From Klebsormidium nitens (lineage: Eukaryota; Streptophyta; Klebsormidiophyceae; Klebsormidiales; Klebsormidiaceae): a stretch of 64,000 nt of DNA. Every line of letters begins with the position of its first letter. The first letter of the stretch is position 1. The stretch covers positions 62,001-126,000 of the forward strand of contig DF237055.1 of assembly GCA_000708835.1 (NCBI GenBank), written 5' to 3'. Below the pieces are notes generated by a model that ran no database searches, was not told the origin of the DNA, and saw only the letters and a program-made list of their open reading frames with translations. Of this stretch, positions 1 through 11,705 are shown one piece after another. The position numbers and the translations under genes are program-made.

Positions 1-559
1 CACGTCAGCCCTTGCACAGTCTACACCGCAGCACAACGGAATAAACCCCGGGCCCAGTCAGATCAGCAGTCTTGTTTCAAAGATCAAACTTTCTTCCGTA
101 GAGACGGCTGAAGTCACAAGAAGTGTTGGAGTCAATTGACCGAGTCAGCGAAATTGTTTTCCTTGTCAAGGCGTATTTTACTGTAGGGTAAACAAGATAC
201 GTTGAGATGACCGTTGTTTACTTGAACAAGCTATCTGCTCTCCTAGAAACAAAATTGAGCCGCAGATGCTCAAAGAGCGCTTAATCACCCTTTGAGCAGA
301 GAAAGCAGACTAGCAGATTGCGAGCAGCTTCCGAGTTCAAGTTGCCAGTCTATGATCTTGTGGTCCAAAACTCCTGAATGTCAGGCTACGAACCCATGCT
401 TTGCACAAAGTCTTGAAAGGCTTGAACAGAAGGTAAAAGCAGTTTTGCGATGCACTTATAGATTCATGCGCATACGAAATTGTTTCCTGAAGAACAAAGC
501 TGAGAAACTTCACTTGCATCTTTTGATGAATGCTCGTGACGTGAGCTTTTCGAGCTTAC

Positions 560-896
560 CCGTATGCTCTTGCTCGGCTTCAAGTTGTCCACACTTTCTG
601 CAATCGTCAAGTGGCAGCTCGGACTCCCGTCCTACTTGCTGACACTCACAGTTGCCCTTCTGACCATGTTCACCAGAGTCCTTATCCGCAGCACCATCTT
701 GTGAGGTCGGGACACGGTTTGACTTAGCGTCCGGACAAGGACCCCTCTTCTCATGACCACTTTCTGAACATACACGTCCCTCAGCGCCTTCCTTTATTCC
801 TCTCACAGAACTTTCGCCTTTCGACCGCTTCTCTAGTGCTGTCTGCGCTGGGTTGGAACCCTCCGCAGGTCGCTTCTGTCCACTTTCGGCCGCCAT
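560..896 (-). CDS. First exon of an unidentified gene (partial)
   Basis: I do not recognise this gene. An ATG at 896 (minus strand) opens a 112-codon reading frame that starts MAAESGQKRP and is hydrophilic and rich in Glu, Lys, Ser and Gly. It has a Lys/Arg patch (LEKRSKG) and a Cys cluster (CECQQ...CRKC) near its end. A strong donor (G|GTAAGC) follows at 559, so the gene probably continues as further exons towards or beyond the left edge. The frame otherwise runs on to a stop near 510. The composition suggests a disordered, perhaps nuclear, N-terminus. I could not identify the next exon in 1-540. A chance ORF is possible. Confidence 0.35.
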
Positions 897-2339
897 TGTT
901 CCTAACGCCGACTTCTCGATTTGAAGGATCATACTGATGCAGCCGCGGCCTCGCGGCCGGATCCGATCGCGTGCCAGGCCGCTCGCGGCCGCGCGGAGTC
1001 AGAGGTTTCAAGTTTCAATACACTTCCGAAGCTTTCAGGTTTACAGCAAGCGCGGCCGCGCGGTCATGGCGCCGCTTCTGAGGATGCAACTGAGGTGGCT
1101 AGCTAAGCGTGTATTAGAAGAAGTGACCATGCAAAACCCGCGGGGCAGAGTTTGATCACCACAGCTAATTCGATGCTTCAACTAATCGCTCTGGCATTGA
1201 TATGTCGGTTCAGTTTGATTGCGCTCGCCCCCGCGACGTACGCCCCTCATCAATACTAGCCTAATGGTCACTATACGGAGCTGACGTTATGAATTCAGCA
1301 CGACGGCCAGCCCCAATTCGATAGCTATATAAGAATCGTCTTTGAAAGCGGCATTTTTCGATTGCCGTATATAACTCTTGGCTTTTGAGTCCTCGGAGCC
1401 ACTCAAATTCCCATTTTCTTCACAATTCTGGCACATTTCGATCCTCCTCCGATCATCACTGAGTTGCTCGGGCTGGCCCAACGTAGTTTGTAACCAAGCT
1501 GCTTTCAATCTGCTACTTGACTATAAGCCTACATACGATCGAGAGGAGGACCGCTTGCGATTCCCGCGAATGCTAAGTAAGCAGTGACTGCATGAGCTGA
1601 TATTGTTCAATATGAATAATACTTCAACTAAAAGGTTCGGTAATGACAGCACAGTGACACTGCGCCGGCCGCCCGACTCACTTAAATGCACGCTGCCATA
1701 TGCAGCTAGCGCAGATCATCAAATGATTCCTTGCCGCAACTCACCTATAGGTAATCCAGTGAGCAGCCTGCCAGCGCGGCGCGCCGCAATCATCCTAACA
1801 TGATCGAAACGTACCGCGCGCGAAGTTGACTGCAGATTAGAGCTAGAGGGGCGCGCTAACTTAATTCTGTATGTATGCAGTCCAACCAGCACATTGCCCA
1901 CTGAACTTTCCGTGCACCATGCAAACTTGTACTCAGGCTCAGGCGGGGACGCGCAATTTCAAATTTGCCCACGCAAAGTCTCATTCAGAAGACAAGTACG
2001 GCATTACCTCGCGAGGCGGCGGCAGCCCGGCTCAGCGGCTTCCACAATTCCACCATCCGTCACGTGCATATGCATGGTACTATAGCAGCTGAGATTGGAT
2101 CCAAGCGAGAAAGATCTGAGCTGCTCGTACGGTGAAATTTGGGATTGGCTCTCGGGCTTCAAGTTGTTCTAATCCGTCACCTTATAGAGGTCAGAGCGTT
2201 TGACCACAAGCGGAACACCGAGATAAGGCACAACCTGAGTTGTACGTCTCACTTAACATGCTATTTACTCACGTATTCTCCTCAAGCCGTTTCAAGCCCA
2301 AACACAACGCAACACGATCAGAAGCGATGCTGAGAACCA
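897..2339. other. Gene-free stretch: promoter of the left gene and NAGLU 3' flank
   Basis: No ORF here has a recognisable product. The stretch contains several GCGGCCGC-type GC patches (about 940-1075) just upstream of the left gene, probably its promoter and 5' UTR. The 3' flank of the minus-strand GH89 gene, which stops at 2340, lies at the other end. The ORFs of 60-73 aa here have no family resemblance I can see. Confidence 0.5.
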
Positions 2340-5300
2340 TCATTGCTGCTGCCACAAGTTTGCACCTGAAAAGTACAGATCCCTTACTTTCATACTAGGC
2401 TGTATGCGGTACTCTTCTGACATGACCAGCTTGCTATACCTAGAGTACAACTTGGCAGAAACCGCAACCGGTTCTCCTTCTGTGGAAAGAGGGAAAGCTT
2501 CTCGCCCGCTTTGGAACCGCTCGGTTAGGGCCACCCAGCTAACCCAAAACTCGCGCAAGTCAATGAGCTTGTTAGTCTTAACGGCTTCCTTCAGGCGGTC
2601 GACCAGAAGGGCCATGCGGGGCAGATAGTAACCGCCGACTAAACCGCTCCATTCCTTGTTAGCTGCGACAATGACGACAAGTACGTGTCAGAGGATGGTA
2701 CGCGCCAAGAGTAGGACCGAAAGTAAGCGGCCAACGGACCATGATGTGCAAGCACGGGTACACAAAAGCCGCCATTTTGTTTTAATCGAAGCCGAATGAG
2801 TCACTGCGGCACGCCTTTCCGGGGAGGCGTACTCAAAAGGCGTGCATCCGTTCGGTTGCTGTGTCAGAGAAAGCGACAACGGCACGGAATACTGACATCG
2901 TGATTAAGCCTATGCACTCTAAGCATGCCGAAGCTTCTCGCTCGCAGCACTACAACCAGGGTAACAACACCATTCATAATGCCAGGCTTGCGCCTCTGCA
3001 AGAAGACGTGATCGGCGTCCGATTCGCAGTCTATATCACTACCATGGCGGAAGATTATGGAGGAGACTATGAACCGAAAGGCTTGAACTCAGAGGGAAAC
3101 AGCTCGGAACCTGATTGAAGAGCAACGCTTCACGTACCGTAATCGTGCAGGGTGCTCGGCAAGCTGGCTGTCGCGTCGAACCACATTGTCAGCTGCGTGC
3201 GGGCGTTCCATTCCAACTGCGAGGTCGAGCGCAGCTTTTCAATGGTGCAGGTCAAACAGGCGAAGGAAAATAGCAACTGCGAAACCGGAGACTTCTTCCT
3301 TTTAGCTAAAGTGGAACCCTGTTAAAAGTGTGGTGTTGTGACCTTCACTACCGTTGACGTAAAGCTATTTACAGGTCCACTGTAGACGCAAGGTTGGGTT
3401 CCAAGATCCTACGGATACATCGGGGCATACGAAAGTTCGAACTGGCCTCCCATGAGATCTGACGTTTCAGATGAGTAAAAGCCATTTATTCGAGACAGGG
3501 ATCCGCATCGCTTCGGAAACCCTCCCGGGTATCTTTCAGCAGACCTTCATCTTCGAACGTCAGGTCAGCATTCGCTGTGCTCAGTTCCATAAAACACCTC
3601 CCCATCCGCAGCACTTCCCTTATTCTGGAGACTGTCCAAAAGTAGCGTCTAGATGGAGTGCTTCCTCCCCGAGGATCAATGAGGTTGTAGCAGAATTTCC
3701 CGGCAGCTTCTCAAACACTGACAATCGTTCTCGGGTTCCGTGTTCCCTTAATGACATCCCAACCTTGACCACGCTTCAAAGTCGATAACTTCAATACATT
3801 TTGAAGTCATTGACAGGAACGGTCCACTTGGGACGCCAAATCTGTTCCCACTTTGACAGTGCACGTCAAAGTAACGGGTTATATAGTTTTGGAAGCTGAG
3901 ACTCACCAGCTGTTTCTCTTCGTCAGTTTGCCCCCACGCTTTCGCCGCCTCGAGCCACGGGCCCAAGAGAAACTCCTCCCGCGTCCGTAGTACTTCCTCC
4001 ATGTCCGAAATCGTCCGCAGCAGAACTTCGCCCTGTTTGGACACGCCGGCGGCGTCCGAATCCGCGTACGCGTCCAAGAGGCGCTCGAAGACGGCGTTCG
4101 CGAACTTGGACAGGACCTGGCGGGTGACGTCAACCAGGTCGTACCTGACGTCAGCAAAGGGCAATGTTGGATTTCGTAAGGGAGTCTATGGAAGGAGCTT
4201 ATTCGGACGCTTTCAAGAAGGGGCTTCGGAATATTTTCAAAAAGGAGCGCCGGATGCGTTGAACCGCGATCGTTGCATGGCTGCAAATGGTTGGTGACGT
4301 AAGCGGAATGGTGCAGAATACGACGTCGTCAGCAAAAGACAGGTCGTGGCGTGCTCACGGAAAGACTTTGTCCTCGGTAGCGGACAGCAGGCAAGTCAAC
4401 GCTGCGTGCACAGACGTACAACAACAGTAAACCAGAAAGGATCGGACCGAAACAAGGAATGCGTGAAAGCAAAGAGCGCATGGCCACGACTCCTCCATTT
4501 CTGATGAGGGACGTCATGGGGAGCTCACAGGAAAGGCCGGCTACGGTTCAGGTCCTGGACTGCGGGAGCACGATTCGCGGCAATACAACCGTTGCGGAAG
4601 AGAACGAATCAAACCGGAACAAACCTTCTGAAAATACAGACAACGCAAAAACGATTGGAAAAGATCACATCAAGGCGAGCTCACAGGAACGGCCGGCTAC
4701 GGTGCAGGTCCTCGGCTGCGGACAGCAGGCGGTTCAAGGACTTTCGATTGCAGAACAAACCAGACCAAACCGGGTCAAGAAAAAACCCAGCGAACAAAGC
4801 TTGGGTAACGAGAGCTCAAACAAGATTCGTCACGAAGAGCTGACAGGAAGAGCATGACGTCATGGCGAGCTCACAGGAAGGGCCGGCTGAGGTGTAGGTC
4901 CTCAGCTGCGGACAACAGGTGCTTCCAGGCAGCCAGGACGTCCGCGGCGGGGTACCAGAGGTGCGGCGCAGGGGCGTGCAGCAGGCGGCGCGGGTTGGTG
5001 GGCGAGACGGCTAGGTGGGGAAACCATGTAACCACGTCCAGGTTGTGGTCCTGCGCAAAAGAAAATGGCTCATGAGTTGACAATGTTTATTGTCTCTTTT
5101 CAGTGTTTGAAATAAGAGTGTAGGCGGCACGGGTTGTGGGCAAGACGGCAGGTAAAACATACGTGAAAAGGTTGTTGGTAAGTTGATGTCGTCCCTTTTG
5201 AGATCTTTGCTCCTTGTCCGTTACTGAACGCTTTTGTTGATGCCAGTTGAACTTAACCTGCCGAAGCTGCAACTTGGGATGCCTATCCGCGAGTGTTCAA

Positions 5301-8300
5301 AACCCCTCCCGAGTCGGACAAATAGGGTAAAAGGTGGCCGGCTTTTCCAAACTGAGCCCGGCCTTCAATCTTTAAAACACTGCTCAGTATTCGACTGACT
5401 TCAGACTGAAACTTCAGCGGCCACGTGCATTTTGTCATATCCCCTCGAGTGAGTTGCACGCATCAAACTTCAGTCGTCAGTTAGCAAGATTAGGCTTGGG
5501 CGCATGGTGTGGCCACCGAACGCGAGGAGACAATTCGAACTCGCCAAAGTGCTCTCCAATTGGAAAGGCAAGGGCTTGCACGTCCTCACCGCATGCCCGT
5601 CGGTGCTGTTGTACACCGTCCGGCGAAGCAGGTCCCAGGCGGCGCGGGCGTCCGGATGGTCGCGTCCGTACCGCCGGACGGCGTACGAACCCACCCACTC
5701 CTGTACGGACGGCAAAGTCTTTCAAGGTTTCGCTTCTGAGAACCCGCCAGGATAGTCAAGGAGCGAAAGAAATAAAGGGGAAAGGAGCTCAAAAGCCAGG
5801 ATGCTGTGGTTGTACGCCCTTGTGTTCCACAATCACTGTAGGAAAGACAGAGAGCGTGGAGAATCAAGGAGCGGGGTAAAGGATGCCAAAACGAGCGAGA
5901 AAGCGAGGCTGCTTCGGCCGTACTTTTTTGCTGGATGCGTGTTGCCCGACAAAATGATGTTTTCTCTCATGAGGAGAGTCTGGGGGACTTTTCGAGCAGA
6001 CGAGAATAGGGGGTTGTTGTTCAGAGGAGACGAGGTTGGGGGGAAGTTCCTTAGAGGAGTATCTACGGTTCCACCCCCACACAGGCTGCTGTTGGCGTCC
6101 AAAAATAAATCGGGATACTCGATGAAGGATTTTCGGTCCTGGTGGGAAGCGGATTGTACATACAAACCAGTCAAGCTAGAGAAAGCAGAACGCACCGCAT
6201 TAGATGGAACAGACGCCGTTTACACAGTCAAAACCCTCCACGTACATCAACTCAGCAGCAAGCAAAAGAGCAGAAATTTTGGAATGGATAGATGTCTTCG
6301 ACAAGTACTGAAACCAATTAAGAAAGAGACTAGGAATGAATATGGAGCAGAGATGCATCCCAACCTCCACGTGCACCGGCTCATGCCGATACGTTATCTC
6401 TGACATCAGCTCGTAAGCCACCGGGTTGTGCTCGATGCCCTCCATGCAGAGGCCCACGCCCACCATGGTGCTGTTGGGCGCGTTTCGGGCGACCACGGGC
6501 CCGTGAACGACGGCCTCGAGGTCGCCGTACATTTCTAAGTTGCCCCCGAAGTTGTGAAGCATGCACCTGGAAAGAGAATGGTTTGATGCAGATACCTGAA
6601 ATGCGCTCTGGATTGCAGCACGTAAGAGTGTATGTGGCTCTTGCGATGGCAACGTGCACGTTCCGCGGTGATCGAAACGAAGAGAGTTGGGGCCACAGAT
6701 TTCCAGATTTAAACGGCGCCCTTCAAAATCATATGTGGATGCTCAATACTAGCACGAGAGCCTCTGTCTTGGATAGGTACAGGAAGCATCTTGCACACAA
6801 GCACTGCCTGAATGATGATTTTTGGACTTCAACGGTTCCAACAAGAAATCATAGAATCTACGAAAGAACAGCCCCGGATCTCGTGAGCAGATCCCGTCGG
6901 ATATCCGACCTGGAGAAACCCGACTAGACACTTTACCAACTTCTACCTCGTGTGTCCAGTCAAAGTGAACGTTTTCCTCACCAAATGAACGGGACCCCGT
7001 AAAACGACTCGCTCCGCTGCCAGACCGGATGCACGTCCGCAAACAGGTCCAGGACGATCATTCGGTCCCTTGGGACAGCGTTAAGAAGGGCCTTCATCTG
7101 AGGGGGCCGCCAGTAGGCCGCGTCGTTGAAGAAGAGCCACCCCTGCATCAGCCAAATTGCCTGCGTGCCACGTGGCAATGTATGAGCCGTTGGATTAAAA
7201 AAGAGAGAGCAGCTTACTACTCGGTTTGGCCGCGTCGCTGAAAGAAGAGCCGCCCCTGTATCAGCCAGATTGCCTGCAGTGCCACGTGGCGGTTTTCAGC
7301 CGTTGAATGAAGAAAGAAAAGAAGGGACCGCCAGTAGGCCGCGTCGTTGAAGAATAGCCAGCGATAAGGCCTGCAGTGCCACGTGGCAATGTGTAACCCG
7401 TTAGATGGGAGAAAGAAGAGAATAGCTGACGACTAATTTGTGCTGTAGCTTTGGAGAACAAGCCAGCCCTGCGTCAACCGCACAGCCTGCCAAACTACCG
7501 GACAAAGTGTGAACGATTCGACCCAATTAGAACTGGGTTCGAAGATTGTAGGTCAGCCAACATCCGGCCGGTGGTTGACATATTACCTCAATGCGGACGT
7601 GGTCAATCCTCAACGGTGACTCTTGTGATTACTCAAATGCCCTGGATTGTAAGCTGGCCCGCCTTGAGTAGCTCGGTGTCATTCAGAAAACGAGCATATG
7701 AAGAGTTAAGGGGATTAATAAAGAGTATCGAGACAAGGCTTGTACTTTCGTCTCGAGAAGCTCGCGCTTCGCGGTACAATCGTGCCTTAGACCCTTTGAA
7801 CAGGTTAAACCTTCTTTAACGACATTTGTACTTGCTTTTATCCTAGACCATAAACAGACCCCGCACGCCTTCGCCTTCGTGACAGCACAGTAAGCCGTTA
7901 GGAATCAATCTTTTCACGTCCTTCGAGATACGATCAACGGTTTGAATATCAATTGTCTAGAAATCCGTTCTCCCTCCAGACGTCAAAACCTATTGAAAGT
8001 AGTAGCAATCATGCTTACGGTAGGATCTGCCGCCCGCATGCCTTCGAAGGTCGACTCCGCTATCGCAGCAATGTAAGCCGGTTCATCCGTCGGGGGCGCA
8101 TTCTCGTTGAACGTGTCGCAATTGTACACGTGATCCGTCCCGTACTCTGCGACTTGCGCCTCAATGAACGCCCGGCCGATGCGCGCAAAAAGCGGGTCGG
8201 AGCCGTCGAGAATGAAGTCGCAGCAGTATTTTGGGTCCGCCGTGACGCTGCCCCTGCAGACGAATGGAAATGTGCCCCGTGTCAAAGAGGTTCGACGCTC

Positions 8301-9240
8301 AGTAGGTGTTGTCACATGTTTACTGGGTCGCAGATAGACGACCAGATGACGTCTATGGAGTGCCAGGGTGACAAGTTTCGAACGTAGGGGTCAAGGAAAA
8401 AAAGCATCATGAAACGAGGAGGTTGGGGCTAGTATGATGAAAACAGAGTCTCATGGGATAAGGGCTTTAGAGCTCGTCCAATAATTCTACGGGGTATAAG
8501 TTCATGATCGACGAGGTTCGACGCCGATTTTCTGACCGTCAAATATATGGTGTCACGCCACAGGACAGCAGCTTGTTGCAACGAAGCCGCTGAGTTTGAT
8601 GCTTCATTAAAGCAGTACTTATTGAGTCAGCAGGTGGAACTGCTGCGTAAGCAATATCAACGGTGTCGTAACCCTGTCGTCGTCCACAACTTAGCAACAC
8701 CTCAAGACGACTCCAACTGCTTATGAAGATGCAAATGCGGGCCGTTTTCTTGAAAGACCAGAGACTTTGTCTTCGGACCTTTTCGTTAAAAAGGAGCGTG
8801 CAAGCAGAAACTCGAAAGTGCTTATCATCATCGTGAAATCTCACCAGTCTCCCAGTCGGCGGATCTTGGCGTCTGGGAAGTGCTTCTGCAGGGCGCCCGG
8901 TACTCCGCCGGCAAAGGCTGGAAGAACTGCGACGAAAACAAGATGGAACCTCTGGGAATAGGCTCTTTGTTTGACATTTATGCGTGACTGGAAGAAGCAC
9001 TGATGAACTTCCGTCGCGTGATGCCCCATAGGGGTAGCAAAAGCGGACGGTCCGAGAAGGCTGTCAGGTTTGGCTCGTCCTAGAGAGCTCTTTAATGAGT
9101 GGACTTTTCTGCCAAAAGGTGCGGATAAAGCATGCCTCAGAAAAGTCTACCGTTGATGTTGCAAGAAGTCACCTAGCTTAACGAGGATCGACATGAAGCC
9201 ACGTGAAGCGGCCAAGCCCTTTGCGTAAGCGAAGACATAA

Positions 9241-9272
<32 letters not shown>

Positions 9273-11289
9273 ATTCCTGTCCCTGTTCTTTGGCGAACAA
9301 GTCCAATCCAAGGCAACAGCTTCGACGAGTATGTGGACAGCCTACTTCCAAAGCTTCAAATACTAAGGCGGAAAGAAAGAGCCTATCACTGTGTGAAGCT
9401 CGCCGAAAATCAGATGTTGTACGACAAGTGCTCTGCTCCTCTCAGCATGTGCTTTCTCGACTTCACTTCAACTTGCAATCAACGAAAAGTTGACCTTGTA
9501 TGATGTTTCAGAGAAACCCACAATAAATGTTGCATTGACCTTTCTTCCAGAATTTGAAGTCCCTACTGTCGAAGCTTACCTGGCGTCATCCCGAGCTCCC
9601 TCATCCGTTGAAGTATTTTCTTTTGCAGTGCCAGCTGTCCATCCAGCCAGCTTTGAGGAAGTGGCCCGCCCCACGCTTGTAAGTTGGCCATGCGCGCCCA
9701 TGCCAGAAAAGCAGGGCCGCCAAAGAAATTGCTGAGGTCAGCGTCTGTGAGGCCAAACTCCGGACTCTGCAATGCGACACGTGGGCAGCATCAGCGCTTG
9801 GAATGTCTGAGGAGATGCAGACCTGTAATATGCAACGTCAGAACCTCACTCAAATCTATCCAAACCAACAAACAGCGGTCTTTTTGCAATGGACGGTCGA
9901 ATGAAATACTTTTCCAGTTGTCAGTATGCTCACGTTTTTGATCCTTCAGGTGTGTCAGGTGCTGTATCACTCTTAAAGATAATAAATGACTTGTCCATCA
10001 CTCAGCTATCGTTGGTAGCTCAGAGACTTCGAACTTACGGTATAGACTTTCTGCCAGATGGTCTCCTGCCCCGTAAACGCCAGCGGCAAGTTGATGCCTT
10101 GTAGGGCCATCCAATCTGAATCAAGAAGAGGGAAAGAGTTCGTTTAAGACAAAGTCCACAGAAAAACGCAGTCAATGACAAGACACCACTCTGTGGGAAG
10201 TTGAAGGGATTAACTTATCATGTTTTGTGAGGGCCAAGGGTCAGTCCAGGTGATGTCAACTTCTTCAAAAGGCAAAGATGTAGAGGACCTGTCTGCTATT
10301 CAAGGGTGTTTCTGAAGTTCCCGTTACTCGTGCCCTTTGAATCCTTGTATGATTTCGCCACACCTTTCACAAGACAAAGAAAAAGACAGTGTGAATGTCA
10401 CTCTGGCTAAAGCATCTGCCCCCCAATATAGTACAGTATATAAGAGTTTTTTTTCTCTTCAATCAAGAAAGAAACATTCTGTTGACCAAGACTTTCTCAA
10501 CGCTTTCAAGACATCAGTGGTCGACAGCATCAAATTTAAAGTTTGCGGAAGCGACCAATACGTGAATTGCCCTTTGCAAGATTGATGGCAGGGTGGTGGC
10601 ACCTCATCACAAGGGAAGAAGTAGGAACAATTGAGAATCTGTCTGACCTTTTGTGTCTTTTGCACATTCTCACCTATTTCCTTCTCCCACCGCGCCCAAT
10701 CCCACCAGACCATGGAGTAGCTTACTGTGCATACGTTCTGGTAGTAGCTCCACTTGACAGGGCGGACGACTCTGACTGACTGCCCAACCTTTGGCAGGTT
10801 CCCGCTCAAAGTATGCTGCTTAATGCTCTCCAGTTGAGACCCCCCAGTTTTTTCCCAAGACACGTGCGCTCCACAATTGTTCTTCAGGTAGTAGTGCAAT
10901 CCTGCTGCAATATCCACTCCTGATGACCCCCTGATTCTCACCTGGCTGGTCGTGTTTGTCAGACTGTATGACTGTGTATTCAAGCCCTGTTGAGCAGCTA
11001 CATTGCTGATGTCAAAACACGCAGCGCCGCCACACTCTTCTTCTGAAAGAAACTCCAAATGAAACAATGCAGCCAAGTCAGGAAGCAGTCGTTTGACCAG
11101 AGCCTCTGCCGCTGCTAGCTGGACCTTCTCATTCTTCAATGGATGCAGAATGATGGCATCGCTCATGCTAGACAATCCAATAGCATGCCCTTCTGATCCT
11201 CCCTCAGATTGTGTCGCGCTGGGCAAAACCGCTGAATGGAACACGACCACAAGAAAGACTCCCAGCAGCCAAAATTGTTTGCCCGCCAT
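2340..11289 (-). CDS. NAGLU: Alpha-N-acetylglucosaminidase (GH89), 12 exons, complete
   Basis: A lysosomal/vacuolar glycosidase that removes terminal alpha-N-acetylglucosamine. Exons (minus strand): 11289-10674, 10115-10039, 9766-9580, 8926-8845, 8253-8019, 7160-6982, 6566-6365, 5700-5590, 5050-4875, 4144-3907, 3216-3138, 2662-2340. They total 2505 nt (834 aa), all in phase. A hydrophobic signal peptide follows [10 protein letters not shown]. Family landmarks include the [13 protein letters not shown] segment, [20 protein letters not shown] and CMLHNFGGN. The catalytic Glu pair falls at about 371 (DTFNE) and 501 (CMEGI), 130 residues apart as in the human enzyme (316 and 446). An upstream in-frame ATG at 11367 would add 26 residues. 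The donor of exon 7 (GTTGGG) is weak. Introns next to exons 6 and 9 carry copies of those exon edges. It is divergently arranged with minC, 416 bp apart. Plant orthologues are needed for reproduction (Arabidopsis CYL1). Confidence 0.95.
4511..5190 (-). repeat. Degenerate copies of NAGLU exon 9 edges in flanking introns
   Basis: The 3' end of exon 9 with its donor (about 4853-4930) reappears downstream in the intron at about 4671-4737 and 4511-4572. The shared cores are gagctcacaggaa and ggtcctc(g/a)gctgcggac, with starts at 4521, 4677 and 4867. The acceptor side of the same exon is echoed at about 5117-5175 (taggcggcacgggttg). None of the copies is needed for the coding sequence. Confidence 0.75.
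7100..7390 (-). repeat. Three-copy tandem array of the NAGLU exon 6 start
   Basis: The true acceptor edge of exon 6 (about 7104-7175) is followed by two further copies at about 7220-7288 and 7328-7386. They share ggccgcgtcgttgaagaa and tgccacgtggcaatgt. Each keeps the exon start plus the preceding intron end. The spacing is about 110 bp. Confidence 0.8.
9243..9274. repeat. Hexanucleotide microsatellite (gttcgt)n
   Basis: About five tandem gttcgt units lie inside the third intron of the GH89 gene. Confidence 0.9.
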
Positions 11290-11705
11290 GGCCGCGACTT
11301 TACTCAATCCACAAGGCCAGCTACGTGAGACTTGTCTTGCACGAATCTGATTGAGCTGCAGAACCATGCAGGCACACGTGAATTCTCACAAACTTAACAT
11401 ACGGTACTGCAGATCACACAGGGCGTTGCACAATGCATGCCTAGCTCTCGAAAAGGTTTTCTGAAGAAGCTTGCAAGGGTGGCGGCCCCCCTGCAGCGCT
11501 GCTTCATATTAGGGTTTCGAGGGTCTAGTAAAATTAGGGTTTATGCATCTGAACGCCACAACTTGGCACAAGTTTTGCAAGCTGCCTTGAAGAAACCAGC
11601 TTTCCTTTGAATGCACATTGCTTTTGATATCAGCAGCTTTGCAAGGGTCGACTTAGGGGCGCTTAACTAAGCTGAGGGTGTCAGTTACTGCAACCAAAAT
11701 CCACA
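11290..11705. promoter_or_regulatory. Shared divergent promoter region, NAGLU / minC
   Basis: The 416 bp between the start codons of the minus-strand GH89 gene and the plus-strand minC gene must hold both 5' UTRs and promoters. Two short 'agggttt' elements occur at about 11511 and 11535 (telo-box-like). I see no clear TATA box at a fixed distance. Confidence 0.4.

Noticed and set aside
5801-6403. 200-aa plus-strand ORF
   Set aside because: Lies in a NAGLU intron and antisense to exon 7; composition is not protein-like.
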